The notes: a model not told the origin generated them from the sequence alone. A stretch of DNA of 64,000 nt from Neobacillus sp. OS1-2 (GCF_030915505.1 NZ_CP133265.1:3686001-3750000); one strand, 5' to 3'; positions 49,142 to 59,143 are shown, counted from the stretch's first letter. Translations and numbers: made by a program.

Positions 49142-50149
49142 TTATTTTACAGCCGCAAGCAATTTACTCATATATTGCAAGGCTTGTCCGGTTCCTACTG
49201 CTACAGATTCAAGAGGGCTTGGCGCAAGCTGCACTGGTACCACAATTTCTTCACTGAGCCATTTTTCCATTCCATTCAAAAGCGCGCCTCCGCCAGTTAG
49301 AATAACACCACGGTCAACAATGTCACCGCTAAGTTCAGCAGGACAATCTTCGAGCGTAGCCCTGATGGCTTCTAAAATTTGCAAAAGTGATTCCCTTATG
49401 GCTTTACGAATTTCATATGATGATAGGTTAATAGTTTTTGGCAATCCAGTCACAAGATCACGACCGCGAACATCCATGAAAAGTTCCTCATGGTCAATAA
49501 GGGCATATCCAATTTCCATTTTGATATTTTCCGCCGTGCGTTCGCCGATTAACACATTATATTCCTTGCGCACATGCTGAATGATTTCATCATCGAGGCG
49601 GTCACCGCCCACTTTAATTGAATGGCAGGCCACTACGCCGCCGAAGGAAATAATCGCAACCTCGGTATTACCGCCGCCGATGTCGACCACCACGTTAGCC
49701 ACCGGTTCATCAACAGGTAAGCCCGCGCCAATCGCTGCCGCAACTGGTTCCTCGATTAAGGAGATTTTTTTAGCACCAGCGTTTCTTACGGCATCATGGA
49801 TCGCTCTTCGTTCCACACTTGTTGAACCAGATGGAATACAAACGACCACATTCGGTTTACGAATCGCAAAGCCCGCTTTTTTAGATGCTTTTTTCATTAC
49901 GTGCTTCAACATTTCAGTTGTTAAATCAAAATCAGCAATGACCCCATCCTTTAATGGGCGGATAGCCATGATTTTTTCCGGAGTTTTCCCGATCATTTCT
50001 TTTGCCTCAAGTCCAACAGCTACCACATTTTTTGTTTCTGTATCGATAGCCACAACGGAGGGCTCGTTAAGGGCGATTCCTTTGTTTTTGCTATATACCA
50101 ATATATTTGCTGTTCCTAAATCAATTCCAATTTCAAATGTAGAAAGCAT
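49142..50149 (-). CDS. mreBH: MreBH, actin-like cell-shape protein
   Basis: 335 residues, exactly the length of B. subtilis MreBH, with the actin-fold phosphate motifs [25 protein letters not shown], and [26 protein letters not shown] and [14 protein letters not shown] are typical MreB-family sequence. MreBH guides the autolysin LytE and elongation along the sidewall. I take the ATG complementary to 50147-50149 behind AAGGTGA; an upstream in-frame ATG at 50182 is unlikely. The hexamer ACCCCC (minus strand, 50219-50214) matches the SigI -35 element, but no CGAA lies at a suitable distance. It is convergent with mutL; in B. subtilis mreBH is elsewhere on the chromosome. Confidence 0.93.
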   Translation of the reverse strand: MLSTFEIGIDLGTANILVYSKNKGIALNEPSVVAIDTETKNVVAVGLEAKEMIGKTPEKIMAIRPLKDGVIADFDLTTEMLKHVMKKASKKAGFAIRKPNVVVCIPSGSTSVERRAIHDAVRNAGAKKISLIEEPVAAAIGAGLPVDEPVANVVVDIGGGNTEVAIISFGGVVACHSIKVGGDRLDDEIIQHVRKEYNVLIGERTAENIKMEIGYALIDHEELFMDVRGRDLVTGLPKTINLSSYEIRKAIRESLLQILEAIRATLEDCPAELSGDIVDRGVILTGGGALLNGMEKWLSEEIVVPVQLAPSPLESVAVGTGQALQYMSKLLAAVK

Positions 50150-50447
50150 AAAATTCACCTTATTCCTATTTTTTTCATTCAAAATACACTACGAATAAGC
50201 CTAACATGAATGTGGGGGTATGGAGCCGTTTGTAAATGAACCGTTATTGAATTGTAACCATACAAGAAATATTTCACATCTTTGTGACATAAAGGGATTT
50301 CATATTATATACGTTAAAAACGCATAGAAAAATAAAACTTTGACCATACTTAATTGATGTTCAACTGCTTATCAAAATATGTGGTACGATAGAATAGTGA
50401 GAAAGGGATACGAGAACCCTGATTCGCTGAAAACGGAATAAGGCAGT

Positions 50448-51410
50448 GTGAAAATAGTGGATGTAAAACAAAATTTATTGGTCATCATTGGCCCTACAGC
50501 AGTTGGAAAAACAAAATTAAGTATCGAAATGGCCAAACGTTATAATGGTGAAATTATCAGTGGGGATTCTATGCAGATTTATCGGGGCATGGATATTGGT
50601 ACTGCAAAGATCACGAAGTGTGAAATGGAAGGAATTCCTCATTATTTAATCGATATCAAGGAGCCTTCAGAAAATTTTTCTGTCGCTGAATTTCAACAAC
50701 TTGTTCGGGATAGAATAGATGAGATCGCCAAAAAGGGAAAGCTTCCCATCATTGTCGGGGGGACAGGGTTATATATCCAGTCTGTTATTTATGATTATCA
50801 ATTTTCCGATGTTCCTGGAGATGAATCATTTCGACATAGACAAGAGGAAAGAGTAAAGGAAATTGGTAATGAAGCCCTCTACACTGAATTAAAAGAGGTT
50901 GATCCAGAAAGTGCTGCACAAATTCATCCCAATAATATTAGAAGGGTGATTCGCGCCCTAGAAATAGTTCATCTGACGGGGAAAACGATGCAAGATTACC
51001 AAAGTACACAACAGCGTGACCTTTTGTACAATACGGCACTTGTTGGTTTGACAATGGACCGGGAGAAACTTTATGAACGAATCAATGCCCGTGTTGATTT
51101 GATGATGGATGAAGGTCTATTGGAAGAGGTAAAGAGGTTATATCAACAAGGCCTGCGTGATTGTCAATCTATCCAAGCAATTGGGTACAAAGAAATGTAT
51201 GACTATTTGGATGGGAAATTGCCATTGGTGGAAGCAGTAGAAAATCTAAAACAAAATTCAAGAAGATATGCCAAAAGGCAATTGACTTGGTTTCGCAACA
51301 AAATGGATGTACAATGGTATGACATGACGGATGTGAATAATTTCTCAAAAAAAATAGCGGAAATTTCACATTATGTTGAAGGAAAGCTTCAACTAAAATC
51401 GAATACATAG
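50448..51410 (+). CDS. miaA: MiaA, tRNA dimethylallyltransferase
   Basis: 320 residues (GTG 50448 after AATAAGG; GTG 50457 is an alternative). P-loop GPTAVGKTKLSIEMA near residue 16, then SGDSMQIYRGMDIGTAK, a classic MiaA segment, DIKEPSENFSVAEFQ, and LIVGGTGLY-type IVGGTGLYIQS. MiaA transfers the dimethylallyl group to A37 of UNN-reading tRNAs, the first step of the modification that MiaB, whose gene end lies at the window start, continues. Followed by hfq 28 bases later, as in many bacteria, and likely co-transcribed. Confidence 0.95.
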   Translation: MKIVDVKQNLLVIIGPTAVGKTKLSIEMAKRYNGEIISGDSMQIYRGMDIGTAKITKCEMEGIPHYLIDIKEPSENFSVAEFQQLVRDRIDEIAKKGKLPIIVGGTGLYIQSVIYDYQFSDVPGDESFRHRQEERVKEIGNEALYTELKEVDPESAAQIHPNNIRRVIRALEIVHLTGKTMQDYQSTQQRDLLYNTALVGLTMDREKLYERINARVDLMMDEGLLEEVKRLYQQGLRDCQSIQAIGYKEMYDYLDGKLPLVEAVENLKQNSRRYAKRQLTWFRNKMDVQWYDMTDVNNFSKKIAEISHYVEGKLQLKSNT

Positions 51411-51438
51411 TAGTAGAGATTAAAGAGGAGGATATACA

Positions 51439-51669
51439 ATGAAAACAACCATTAATATTCAAGACCAATTCTTAAACCAGTGCCGTAAAGACAACACTCA
51501 CGTAACGGTGTTCCTTCTAAACGGTTTTCAATTAAGAGGGCAGATTAAAGGGTTTGATAATTTTACCGTGCTTTTTGAATCAGAGGGGAAACAGCAATTA
51601 GTATTTAAACATGCCATTTCAACCTTTGCACCACAAAGAAATGTCCAACTGGAATTGGATAATCAATAA
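51439..51669 (+). CDS. hfq: Hfq, RNA chaperone
   Basis: 76 residues containing the Sm1 motif ([25 protein letters not shown]) and Sm2 ([10 protein letters not shown]), with Sm-fold residues conserved. Hfq forms a hexamer binding A- and U-rich RNA; in Bacillus its role in small RNA regulation is limited. The start ATG 51439 follows AGAGGAGG. Position behind miaA is conserved. A strong terminator follows. Confidence 0.96.
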   Translation: MKTTINIQDQFLNQCRKDNTHVTVFLLNGFQLRGQIKGFDNFTVLFESEGKQQLVFKHAISTFAPQRNVQLELDNQ

Positions 51670-51691
51670 TCGATAACCCATTCGTGTAAAT

Positions 51692-51722
51692 GGAGTCCAC
51701 ACTGCGTGGACTCTTTTTTTTC
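51692..51722 (+). terminator. Intrinsic terminator after hfq
   Basis: GAGTCCAC / GTGGACTC stem with ACTGC loop, followed by eight T. Confidence 0.9.
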
Positions 51723-51876
51723 AAGAATGTAACTTTCGCTAGAAAATCTTTTTTAATGAATTTCAATAGTTGTGAATACATATTAGAATGAAGGATTTTG
51801 TCTAATCGAATACACTTCTGAGTAGCTTAAACTTGCTACCTTACGTATACTGTTTGCAGAATGAGAGGTGATAGCT

Positions 51877-52824
51877 TTGGATCAACCATTCCGAATGAAA
51901 AGTAACGGCCAAATTAGAGTTGTTCTTAATTCGCAAAAGAAGAAAGCTGTTACAAAGGAGTTACCTGACTTTCAAGTTGTTCCAAAGGACATTCCCCCTG
52001 AACACGCTGCTCTTAAGGAAATCGAGGAGGAGCTCGGGTCTTTGGTTGGCATGGAAGAAATGAAAAGGATGATAAAGGAAATTTATGCCTGGATTTATGT
52101 TAACAAGAAGCGAGAGGAAATGGGGCTAAAGGCTCGGAAACAAGCCCTGCATATGATGTTTAAAGGGAATCCAGGAACGGGCAAAACAACCGTAGCCAGG
52201 ATAATTGGAAAGCTGTTTCAAAAAATGAATGTCCTGACAAAGGGCCACTTAATTGAGGCAGAGCGTGCTGATCTTGTTGGCGAATATATTGGCCATACAG
52301 CACAAAAGACGAGGGATTTGATCAAAAAGGCGCAAGGTGGAATTCTGTTTATTGATGAGGCCTATTCATTAGGCCGGGGCGGGGAAAAGGATTTCGGCAA
52401 AGAGGCAATCGATACATTGGTAAAGCATATGGAGGATAAACAACATGAATTTATCCTGATACTCGCTGGTTATTCCCGTGAAATGGATTATTTTTTAACC
52501 TTAAATCCAGGTCTTCATTCTCGCTTTCCGTTAGTGATTGATTTCCCTGACTATAATATTGAACAGCTGATGGATATTGCGGGTAGGATGTTGAATGAAA
52601 GGGAATACACGTTTAGTCATGAAGCTGAAAAGAAATTAAGGGATCATCTAATTTGGGTGAAGGCCGTGTTAAATCCAAATAGTTTTTCAAACGGCAGATA
52701 TGTTCGCAATGTGATTGAAAAATCGGTTCGGGCGCAGGCGATGAGGTTGTTACTGTTAAATAGCTATGACAGGCATGAATTGATGACGCTAAGAAGCAAT
52801 GATTTGGTATTTGAGGAGGATTAA
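51877..52824 (+). CDS. spoVK: SpoVK, AAA ATPase of sporulation stage V
   Basis: 315 residues of the CbxX/CfqX-type AAA family. Walker A is FKGNPGTGKTTVAR near residue 93, ERADLVGEYIGHTAQKTRDLI near 126-146, Walker B ILFIDEAYSLGRG near 152-164, and FILILAGYSREMDYFL near 190-205. It closely matches SpoVK of B. subtilis, needed for spore maturation in the mother cell. I start at TTG 51877, seven bases after AGAGGTGA; a GTG at 51868 in the same frame overlaps this site. It is a single gene with a terminator shared with the convergent membrane protein gene. Confidence 0.93.
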   Translation: MDQPFRMKSNGQIRVVLNSQKKKAVTKELPDFQVVPKDIPPEHAALKEIEEELGSLVGMEEMKRMIKEIYAWIYVNKKREEMGLKARKQALHMMFKGNPGTGKTTVARIIGKLFQKMNVLTKGHLIEAERADLVGEYIGHTAQKTRDLIKKAQGGILFIDEAYSLGRGGEKDFGKEAIDTLVKHMEDKQHEFILILAGYSREMDYFLTLNPGLHSRFPLVIDFPDYNIEQLMDIAGRMLNEREYTFSHEAEKKLRDHLIWVKAVLNPNSFSNGRYVRNVIEKSVRAQAMRLLLLNSYDRHELMTLRSNDLVFEED

Positions 52825-52825
52825 A

Positions 52826-52858
52826 AAAATCGGCGGATGAGGAATCCGTCGATTTCTT
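52826..52858. terminator. Terminator between spoVK and the convergent TRIC gene
   Basis: AAATCGGCGGAT / ATCCGTCGATTT stem with loop GAGGA, usable in both directions; it overlaps the stop codon of the minus-strand gene. Confidence 0.8.
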
Positions 52859-53462
52859 AATGTGTTCTAAGCTTTTTGGTTGGCAGCTTCCAATCAAAAG
52901 TATAAGATAGTACCCGCAAGACGGTTACCAGCGTAAAAAGTGTATACAATTGCCAAGGAAGTATGGCAATCTTAAGTCCGATAATCAAGCCTGCCAGAAT
53001 CGCCCATACCGCATAAATTTCAGCTCTTAAGACAATCGGTTTTCTCCCGGCTAATAAATCACGGATAATCCCGCCGCCAATCCCCGTCATAACCGCTGCA
53101 ACAATTACGGCACTAAGCGGGTGATTCATATTCGCGGCATACATGGCGCCTTGAATGGCAAAAGCGGATAAGCCGATTGCGTCGAACAGGTTTCCCCATT
53201 TTTGCCAATGCTTAAGCAGATTACTTGGAAATAAAAATACCGCAGTAATCGACAACAAGGCAATTTGAAAAAATAAACCTTGTTCCCATAAGGCGGAGAC
53301 CGGTACGCCGATTAACAAGTTTCGAATGGCACCGCCGCCAAAAGCGGTAACGATCCCTAATATATAAACACCTAAAATATCATATTCCTCTTCCATGGCC
53401 ACAATTGCGCCGCTGACGGCAAAGGCAATGGTGCCAATCATACTTAGTACTTCCCATGTCAT
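52857..53462 (-). CDS. TRIC-family (UPF0126) cation channel-like membrane protein
   Basis: 201 residues with seven hydrophobic segments. Two repeats each hold the glycine-rich motif: VTAFGGGAIRNLLIG (near 40-55) and MTGIGGGIIRDLLAGRKPI (near 125-145), diagnostic of the TRIC/UPF0126 family. Homologues are trimeric monovalent cation channels. Start ATG 53462 is followed by MTWEVLSMIGTIAFAVSGA. It is convergent with spoVK and divergent from hflX. Physiological role unknown in Bacilli. Confidence 0.9.
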   Translation of the reverse strand: MTWEVLSMIGTIAFAVSGAIVAMEEEYDILGVYILGIVTAFGGGAIRNLLIGVPVSALWEQGLFFQIALLSITAVFLFPSNLLKHWQKWGNLFDAIGLSAFAIQGAMYAANMNHPLSAVIVAAVMTGIGGGIIRDLLAGRKPIVLRAEIYAVWAILAGLIIGLKIAILPWQLYTLFTLVTVLRVLSYTFDWKLPTKKLRTH

Positions 53463-53775
53463 GATTATCTGATTTCTCCTCGTTGATCTATCTATAAAAA
53501 CACTATAACAATAGTAAAAAATGTTTTATCACAAACATTAACATTTTAACATGTAAGCGGAAAATTACAACCACATTTTATATGGAAAAGGGGCGGAGCG
53601 GTGCAAAAGCGAATCGGTAAAGCCTAATTTAGTGTTGATATGAATGGTTAGACAATGAATGAAGGGACCTTTTGCTCTGCTCACACCGCCTTTATTAAGT
53701 GACAAAGGCTTGTTTGCTGAAATTATTTCCGTGATAGTAGATAGGGTGGAACCTTTTATAGGTTTTCTGGGATAA

Positions 53776-53805
53776 TTAGTGATTATAGCTGTTTTTTGTT
53801 ATGAT
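53776..53805 (+). promoter_or_regulatory. Candidate hflX promoter in a 379-bp gap
   Basis: TATGAT at 53800-53805 is a fair -10, with a weak TTAGTG at 53776 about 18 bases upstream. The rest of the gap (53463-53841) shows no ORF, repeat or terminator I can support. Confidence 0.4.
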
Positions 53806-53841
53806 GAATGGTAGAGCTCAATTGGGAAGGAAGGATGCCTT

Positions 53842-55109
53842 TTGGAACAAAAGGAAACGAAAGAGAAAGCAATTCTTGTTGGCTGTCAAACCCAGGATAA
53901 TGATGATGTACGTTTTCACTATTCTATGGAAGAGTTAGGTTCGTTAACGGAAACAGCTCAGGGCGAAGTGTTGATCTCGGTTGTCCAAAAAGGGATCGGG
54001 TTCATAGGGCAACATATATAGGGAAAGGGAAAGTGGAGGAACTAAATGCGCTTGTTGAGGAACTTGAAGCTGATATAGTCATTTTTAATGATGAGCTTTC
54101 ACCAAGTCAAAAGCGAAATCTGGCCTCCGAAATAAATGCGCGGATCATTGATCGCACCCAGCTTATATTAGATATTTTTGCACAAAGGGCTCGCTCAAAA
54201 GAAGGGAAACTCCAGGTTGAACTTGCGCAGCTGCAATACATCCTACCACGGCTTGCCGGCCAAGGGATAGCGTTATCGCGACTTGGAGCCGGGATTGGGA
54301 CAAGAGGTCCCGGAGAAACAAAGTTGGAATCAGATCGAAGGCATATCCGCCGTAGAATAGATGATATTAAAACCCAGCTATCGGTCATTGTTCAGCACCG
54401 CGAGCGCTACAGGGAAAGAAGAAAGAAAAACAAAACTTTTCAGGTCGCGATTATCGGTTATACAAATGCAGGGAAATCAACCCTTTTTAATCGTTTATCT
54501 GAAGCGAATTCTTATGAAGAAAATCAATTGTTTGCGACCCTTGACCCAATGACACGTAAATTAATTTTACCAAGTGGATTCATATCTTTAATTACTGATA
54601 CCGTTGGATTTATTCAGGATCTCCCAACGGCGCTAATTGCGGCATTTCGCTCAACGCTTGAGGAGGTAAAGGAAGCGGACTTGCTCCTGCATGTGGTCGA
54701 TATGTCGAACCCGGATTATTTTCAACACGAAAAGACGGTAAAGAAACTGCTTGATGATTTGGAAGTAAAAGATATTCCACAGTTAACTGTTTATAATAAA
54801 AAGGACCAACAGCATCCTGATTTTGTTCCAACTGCCGATACGCCGACCGCCTTTATTAGTGCTTTTGATGAAAAAGATCGTCATGCGTTAAAAGAAAAAA
54901 TGGAGAAGGTAATCATTGAACGGATGACTCCATTTGAGGTCCAGGTTCCCTCGACTGAAGGTAAGCTGCTGTCGCAATTAAAGAATGAAACCATCCTTAG
55001 GGAACTAACATTTGAAGAAGAAGGACAGTTCTATCGCTGCAAAGGGTTTGCGTTAAAAGATCATCAAATTACAGGACAATTACAGAAATTTAACATAAGA
55101 TTGGAGTAA
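53842..55109 (+). pseudogene. hflX: hflX with a one-base deletion in an A run (frameshifted)
   Basis: The first 50 codons from TTG 53842 (after GGGAAGGAAGGA) read as the HflX start, MEQKETKEKAILVGCQTQ..., up to VVQK at 53987-53991, then run into a TAG at 54019. The correct frame resumes one base back: with one extra A in the A5 run (53987-53991) the sequence reads [23 protein letters not shown], the family's usual text, through the rest of the GTPase ([40 protein letters not shown]). Restored length is about 422 residues, as in B. subtilis HflX. HflX is a ribosome-splitting GTPase active in heat stress. A fragment starting at about 54033 could be made. Deletion or sequencing error; see findings. 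Confidence 0.9.
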
Positions 55110-55113
55110 CAAC

Positions 55114-56385
55114 ATGTTTCAACAGCTAAAAAATGGGGAAAACCTTCAGCCGCTTGTAAGTGAAGTCGAAAAACAAATTGCTAAGGTACATAAAGAAATC
55201 GATGAAAAAATTGAAATGAATCAGTTTCGGGTATTAAGAAGTTTTCAAAACAACCGGGTAAGTGATTCACACTTTATTCCGTCAACAGGGTATGGGTACG
55301 ATGATATTGGCAGAGACACCTTAGAGTCAGTCTATGCAGATGTATTTGGCGGAGAAGCAGGACTTGTCAGGCCGCAAATCATTTCTGGCACGCATGCCAT
55401 TTCGATTGCCTTATTCGGTGTGCTCCGCCCCGGCGATGAGCTTCTATATATCACAGGGAAACCTTATGATACCTTGGAAGAAATCGTAGGAATTCGTGGG
55501 AATGGAGTCGGATCGTTAAGAGAATTCGGCATTTCCTACGATAGCGTGGACCTTACCAATGATGGCGGTATTGATTGGGACAACGTCGCGAAGAAAATAA
55601 AACCGAATACGAAAATGATTGGCATTCAACGTTCCAAGGGCTATGCCACAAGACCTTCTTTTACCATAGCAGAAATCGGAGAAATGATTCATTTTGTTAA
55701 AGAAATCAACCAGGACTTGGTGGTATTTGTAGATAATTGCTACGGGGAATTTGTAGAAGGGCAGGAGCCATGCCATGTGGGAGCAGATCTAATGGCAGGT
55801 TCTTTGATTAAAAACCCGGGCGGTGGGATTGCCAAGACTGGTGGATACATTGTCGGCAAAAAAAAATGGGTAGAAGCTTGTTCGTATCGAATGACATCAC
55901 CGGGGATCGGGGCGGAAGCGGGTGCATCTCTTTATAGCTTGCAAGAAATGTATCAGGGCTTCTTCTTGGCTCCCCATGTAGTAGGCCAGGCTTTAAAGGG
56001 TGCAGTATTTACCGCGGCTATGCTGGAGAAATTAGGAATGAACTCCTCACCGAGATGGGATGCTAAGCGAACAGACCTAATTCAATCGGTACAGTTCAAT
56101 GACCCTGATAAAATGATCGCCTTTTGCCAAGCCATTCAATTTGCATCGCCCATTAATTCTTATGTGACGCCGCACCCAAGTTATATGCCCGGATATGAAG
56201 ATGATGTTATTATGGCAGCTGGGACGTTTATTCAAGGTGCGAGCATTGAGTTAACAGCAGACGGACCCATCAGACCACCATATGTAGCTTATGTTCAAGG
56301 TGGTTTAACCTATGCCCATGTGAAAATGGCCATTTGTCTTGCCGTCGATCTGTTAGTGGAAAAAGGGTTAATCGAACTGAATTAG
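55114..56385 (+). CDS. ynbB: YnbB, PLP-dependent Alu_resist-family protein (methionine gamma-lyase-like)
   Basis: 423 residues, PLP fold-type I. The PLP lysine lies in SLIKNPGGGIAKTGGY (near residue 230), preceded by GTHAISIALFGVLRPGDELLY near 92-113. PF06838 proteins, called aluminium-resistance proteins, are related to methionine gamma-lyase and cystathionine enzymes, but their substrate is unsettled. It starts at ATG 55114, four bases after the hflX stop, so it is co-transcribed with hflX; a frameshift in hflX could reduce its expression. In B. subtilis ynbB likewise follows ynbA (hflX). Confidence 0.93.
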   Translation: MFQQLKNGENLQPLVSEVEKQIAKVHKEIDEKIEMNQFRVLRSFQNNRVSDSHFIPSTGYGYDDIGRDTLESVYADVFGGEAGLVRPQIISGTHAISIALFGVLRPGDELLYITGKPYDTLEEIVGIRGNGVGSLREFGISYDSVDLTNDGGIDWDNVAKKIKPNTKMIGIQRSKGYATRPSFTIAEIGEMIHFVKEINQDLVVFVDNCYGEFVEGQEPCHVGADLMAGSLIKNPGGGIAKTGGYIVGKKKWVEACSYRMTSPGIGAEAGASLYSLQEMYQGFFLAPHVVGQALKGAVFTAAMLEKLGMNSSPRWDAKRTDLIQSVQFNDPDKMIAFCQAIQFASPINSYVTPHPSYMPGYEDDVIMAAGTFIQGASIELTADGPIRPPYVAYVQGGLTYAHVKMAICLAVDLLVEKGLIELN

Positions 56386-56445
56386 GTGAAAATGACTGTT
56401 ATGGATAACTCCAAATAGGGTTGTCCATTTTTTTATTAAATTCCA

Positions 56446-56496
56446 TGTCAGAAAACCTAACATAGGATTGACATCTTTTCTCACACGAAATATAAT
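56446..56496 (+). promoter_or_regulatory. glnRA promoter with two GlnR/TnrA operators
   Basis: -35 TTGACA at 56468-56473 and -10 TATAAT at 56491-56496, 17 bases apart. Operator 1 at 56446-56462 (TGTCA-GAAAACC-TAACA) fits TGTNA-N7-TNACA; operator 2 at 56469-56485 (TGACA-TCTTTTC-TCACA) fits except for one base and overlaps the -35. The two are 23 bases apart, about two helical turns, as in the autorepressed B. subtilis glnRA promoter. Confidence 0.85.
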
Positions 56497-56530
56497 ACAA
56501 ATATGAAAGAATAAAAGGAGGAGAAATTTG

Positions 56531-56932
56531 GTGAGTGGAAAGGAAATTCGTCGTTCCATGCCACTGTTTCCCATTGGAACTGTCATGCAGCTTACAGAAT
56601 TAACAGCGAGACAAATCCGCTATTACGAAGAACACCAATTGATTTCTCCAGCAAGAACCGAGGGGAACAGACGGCTTTTCAGTTTGATTGATATTGATAG
56701 GTTATTAGAAATCAAGGACTTAATTGACCAAGGTGTGAATATGGCAGGTATCAAGCAACTTCTTTTGGTCAAGGAACACCAGGCTAACTTGTTGGATCAG
56801 CAAGTGGAGAAAGCACAGCGTGATATTTCGGACGATCAGCTTAGAAAGCTATTACGGAACGAATTATTGCATTCTGGCAGATTAAATCGTTCCTCCTTAA
56901 GACAGGGCGATATCTCACGTTTTTTCCATTAA
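56531..56932 (+). CDS. glnR: GlnR, glutamine synthetase repressor
   Basis: 133 residues of the MerR family: the winged-helix region [40 protein letters not shown] and a C-terminal tail ending DISRFFH, the region that interacts with feedback-inhibited glutamine synthetase. The start is GTG 56531, eight bases after GGAGGA; TTG 56528 is also in frame. GlnR represses glnRA and other nitrogen genes when nitrogen is plentiful, and two binding sites are present in its own promoter. glnA follows 34 bases later. Confidence 0.95.
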   Translation: MSGKEIRRSMPLFPIGTVMQLTELTARQIRYYEEHQLISPARTEGNRRLFSLIDIDRLLEIKDLIDQGVNMAGIKQLLLVKEHQANLLDQQVEKAQRDISDDQLRKLLRNELLHSGRLNRSSLRQGDISRFFH

Positions 56933-56966
56933 ACGAATTGTTTATTTAAAATTGGAGGGTATGTAA

Positions 56967-58301
56967 ATGGCAAAGTATTCAAGAGAAGATATTAAACGTT
57001 TAGCATCAGAGGAAAACGTGAAATTTATTCGCTTACAATTTACTGATATTCTTGGAACTATTAAAAATGTTGAGATTCCTATCAGCCAATTGGAAAAGGC
57101 ACTTGATAACAAAATGATGTTTGATGGTTCTTCTATTGAAGGTTTCGTAAGGATTGAAGAATCTGATATGCAGCTTTATCCTGACCTAGATACATGGGTT
57201 GTATTCCCTTGGACAGCTGAAAAAGGCAAAGTAGCCCGATTAATTTGTGATATTTACACTCCAGATGGAAAACCGTTTGCTGGTGACCCCCGAAATAATT
57301 TAAGAAGAGTATTAAAGGAAATGGAAGATCTTGGCTTTACTAGCTTCAACCTTGGACCTGAACCTGAATTCTTTCTTTTTAAATTAGATCAAAAAGGTGA
57401 GCCGACATTAGAATTGAATGATCAAGGCGGTTATTTTGATCTAGCACCAACAGATTTAGGTGAAAACTGCCGTCGGGATATCGTTCTTGAGTTAGAAGAA
57501 ATGGGCTTTGAAATTGAGGCTTCTCACCATGAGGTAGCACCGGGCCAACACGAAATTGATTTTAAATATGCGGACGCATTAACAGCTTGTGACCAAATTC
57601 AAACATTTAAACTTGTAGTAAAAACAATTGCTCGTAAACATGGCTTGCATGCAACCTTCATGCCGAAACCATTATTCGGTGTCAATGGGTCTGGAATGCA
57701 TATGAATCTATCATTATTTAAAGGAGGAGAAAATGCCTTCTTTGAGCCAACAGGTGATTTGCAAATGAGTGACAATGCTCGTCATTTTATTGCCGGAATT
57801 TTAAAGCACGCACCAAGCTTTACAGCCGTAACGAATCCTACTGTTAACTCTTATAAGCGTCTAGTACCGGGTTATGAGGCTCCATGTTATGTTGCCTGGT
57901 CTGCACAAAACCGTTCACCTTTGATTCGTATCCCAGCATCACGCGGTTTAAGCACTCGTGTTGAAGTACGTAGTGTGGATCCTGCAGCAAACCCATACTT
58001 GGCAATGGCAGTACTCCTTAAAGCTGGCTTAGAAGGAATTAAAAATAAATTAACTCCTCCTGCACCAGTTGACCGTAACATTTATGTGATGAGCAAGGAA
58101 GAAAGAATCGAAGAAGGAATCATTGACCTTCCTGCAACATTAGCTCAAGCATTGGATAAGTTAAAAGCAGATGAAGTGATTGTCGCTGGTCTTGGAGAGC
58201 ATATTTTCGAACACTTCGTTGAGGCGAAAGAGATTGAATGGGATATGTTCCGCACAGTCGTCCATCAGTGGGAAAGAGATCAATATATGTCCATGTATTA
58301 A
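56967..58301 (+). CDS. glnA: Glutamine synthetase, type I alpha (feedback-regulated)
   Basis: 444 residues, the length of GSI-alpha (about 444) without the adenylylation-type insertion. Motifs: FDGSSIEGF near 51-59, the [10 protein letters not shown] loop, [15 protein letters not shown] metal site, and [16 protein letters not shown]-alpha makes glutamine from glutamate and ammonium and, when glutamine-inhibited, binds GlnR and TnrA. Start ATG 56967 follows TGGAGGGT. The gene forms an operon with glnR and ends at a strong terminator. Confidence 0.97.
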   Translation: MAKYSREDIKRLASEENVKFIRLQFTDILGTIKNVEIPISQLEKALDNKMMFDGSSIEGFVRIEESDMQLYPDLDTWVVFPWTAEKGKVARLICDIYTPDGKPFAGDPRNNLRRVLKEMEDLGFTSFNLGPEPEFFLFKLDQKGEPTLELNDQGGYFDLAPTDLGENCRRDIVLELEEMGFEIEASHHEVAPGQHEIDFKYADALTACDQIQTFKLVVKTIARKHGLHATFMPKPLFGVNGSGMHMNLSLFKGGENAFFEPTGDLQMSDNARHFIAGILKHAPSFTAVTNPTVNSYKRLVPGYEAPCYVAWSAQNRSPLIRIPASRGLSTRVEVRSVDPAANPYLAMAVLLKAGLEGIKNKLTPPAPVDRNIYVMSKEERIEEGIIDLPATLAQALDKLKADEVIVAGLGEHIFEHFVEAKEIEWDMFRTVVHQWERDQYMSMY

Positions 58302-58309
58302 GAAAGAGG

Positions 58310-58342
58310 AAGCCTTGGCGCACGATGCGTCAGGCTTTTTCT
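58310..58342 (+). terminator. Intrinsic terminator after glnA
   Basis: AGCCTTGGCGCA / TGCGTCAGGCT stem with CGA loop, one mismatched dinucleotide, followed by TTTTT. Confidence 0.85.
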
Positions 58343-58370
58343 TTTTTGTTTATTCAGGTGTTTAATAATC

Positions 58371-58402
58371 AAAAAAGAGAGTCGTTGCGCCCGACTCTCT
58401 TA
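58371..58402 (-). terminator. Minus-strand terminator after lexA
   Basis: On minus: AAGAGAGTCG / CGACTCTCTT with loop GGCGCAA and TTTT. Confidence 0.85.
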
Positions 58403-58405
58403 AGC

Positions 58406-59029
58406 TTAATGAATATGTCGATAAACACCAATGACTTTTCCTAGAATCGAAACATTTCTTAATATAATAGGATCCATGGTGGAATTCTCGGGCTGCAGGC
58501 GGATATAATCCTTTTCCTTAAAAAATCGTTTACACGTTGCTTCGTCTTCCTCCGTCATCGCGACAACAATATCGCCGTTATTAGCAGTTTGCTGTTGTTT
58601 AACAATAACGTAATCACCATTAAGAATTCCTGCTTCTATCATACTTTCACCCATAATTTCAAGCATAAAGACATGTTCGTCAGCTGGAGCCATACTTTCG
58701 GGAAGAGGAAAATATTCTTCCACATTTTCAATTGCCGTAATGGGAAGACCTGCGGTAACTTTTCCGACCACTGGGACATTGACGACTTTGTTTCTTGGAA
58801 TATTTGCAGCCTCATCCACTTCTAAAATCTCTATGGCTCTTGGTTTAGTAGGATCTCGTCGAATTAATCCCTTGCTTTCCAATCGCGCCAAATGTCCGTG
58901 TACAGTAGAACTGGATGCAAGTCCAACTGCTTCACCGATTTCCCTGACAGATGGTGGATACCCCTTACCCTTTACCTCACTCTTAATGAAATCGAGGATA
59001 TCCTGCTGCCGTTTTGATATTTTTACCAT
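58406..59029 (-). CDS. lexA: LexA, SOS repressor
   Basis: 207 residues. N-terminal winged helix [16 protein letters not shown]...[27 protein letters not shown], the self-cleavage Ala-Gly in KVTAGLPIT, and a serine/lysine dyad in the [10 protein letters not shown] (Ser) and GDYVIVKQQ (Lys) motifs of the peptidase S24 domain. RecA filaments trigger its autocleavage, releasing SOS genes. Start ATG (complement of 59027-59029) lies nine bases after GAGGTG; the frame is open four residues upstream. It is divergent from yneA across two LexA boxes and the promoters described next. Confidence 0.97.
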   Translation of the reverse strand: MVKISKRQQDILDFIKSEVKGKGYPPSVREIGEAVGLASSSTVHGHLARLESKGLIRRDPTKPRAIEILEVDEAANIPRNKVVNVPVVGKVTAGLPITAIENVEEYFPLPESMAPADEHVFMLEIMGESMIEAGILNGDYVIVKQQQTANNGDIVVAMTEEDEATCKRFFKEKDYIRLQPENSTMDPIILRNVSILGKVIGVYRHIH

Positions 59030-59064
59030 GATAAAATGCACCTCGCCTGGTTAATGTTGACTAT

Positions 59065-59143
59065 ATTATAGCATGTTCCCCTATTTTATACAAACATAAG
59101 TTCGAAATAATAATTGACAACAAACAAACGTTCGAATTATAAT
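59065..59143. promoter_or_regulatory. Divergent lexA/yneA promoters with two LexA boxes
   Basis: Box 1 (59091-59104, CAAACATAAGTTCG) and box 2 (59121-59134, CAAACAAACGTTCG) match CGAAC-N4-GTTCG with one base changed each. lexA: -35 TTGTAT (59093-59088, minus) and -10 TATAAT (59070-59065), spacer 17, with box 1 over the -35. yneA: -35 TTGACA (59114-59119) and -10 TATAAT (59138-59143), spacer 18, box 2 in between. Confidence 0.85.

Noticed and set aside
49581-50198. Long plus-strand open frames (for example 49113-49580 and 49581-50198) opposite mreBH
   Set aside because: They are shadows of the conserved minus-strand actin-like gene; their sequences are low-complexity Ser/Thr/Ile-rich with no ribosome binding sites.
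50214-50219. SigI promoter for mreBH
   Set aside because: ACCCCC is present, but no CGAA-type -10 lies at the expected spacing, so the single hexamer is not enough.
53842-54021. Programmed -1 frameshifting as an explanation for the split hflX
   Set aside because: The in-frame codons CAA AAA GGG do not form a proper X XXY YYZ slippery site and no downstream stimulatory structure is obvious; HflX is not known to use frameshifting. A lost A is simpler.
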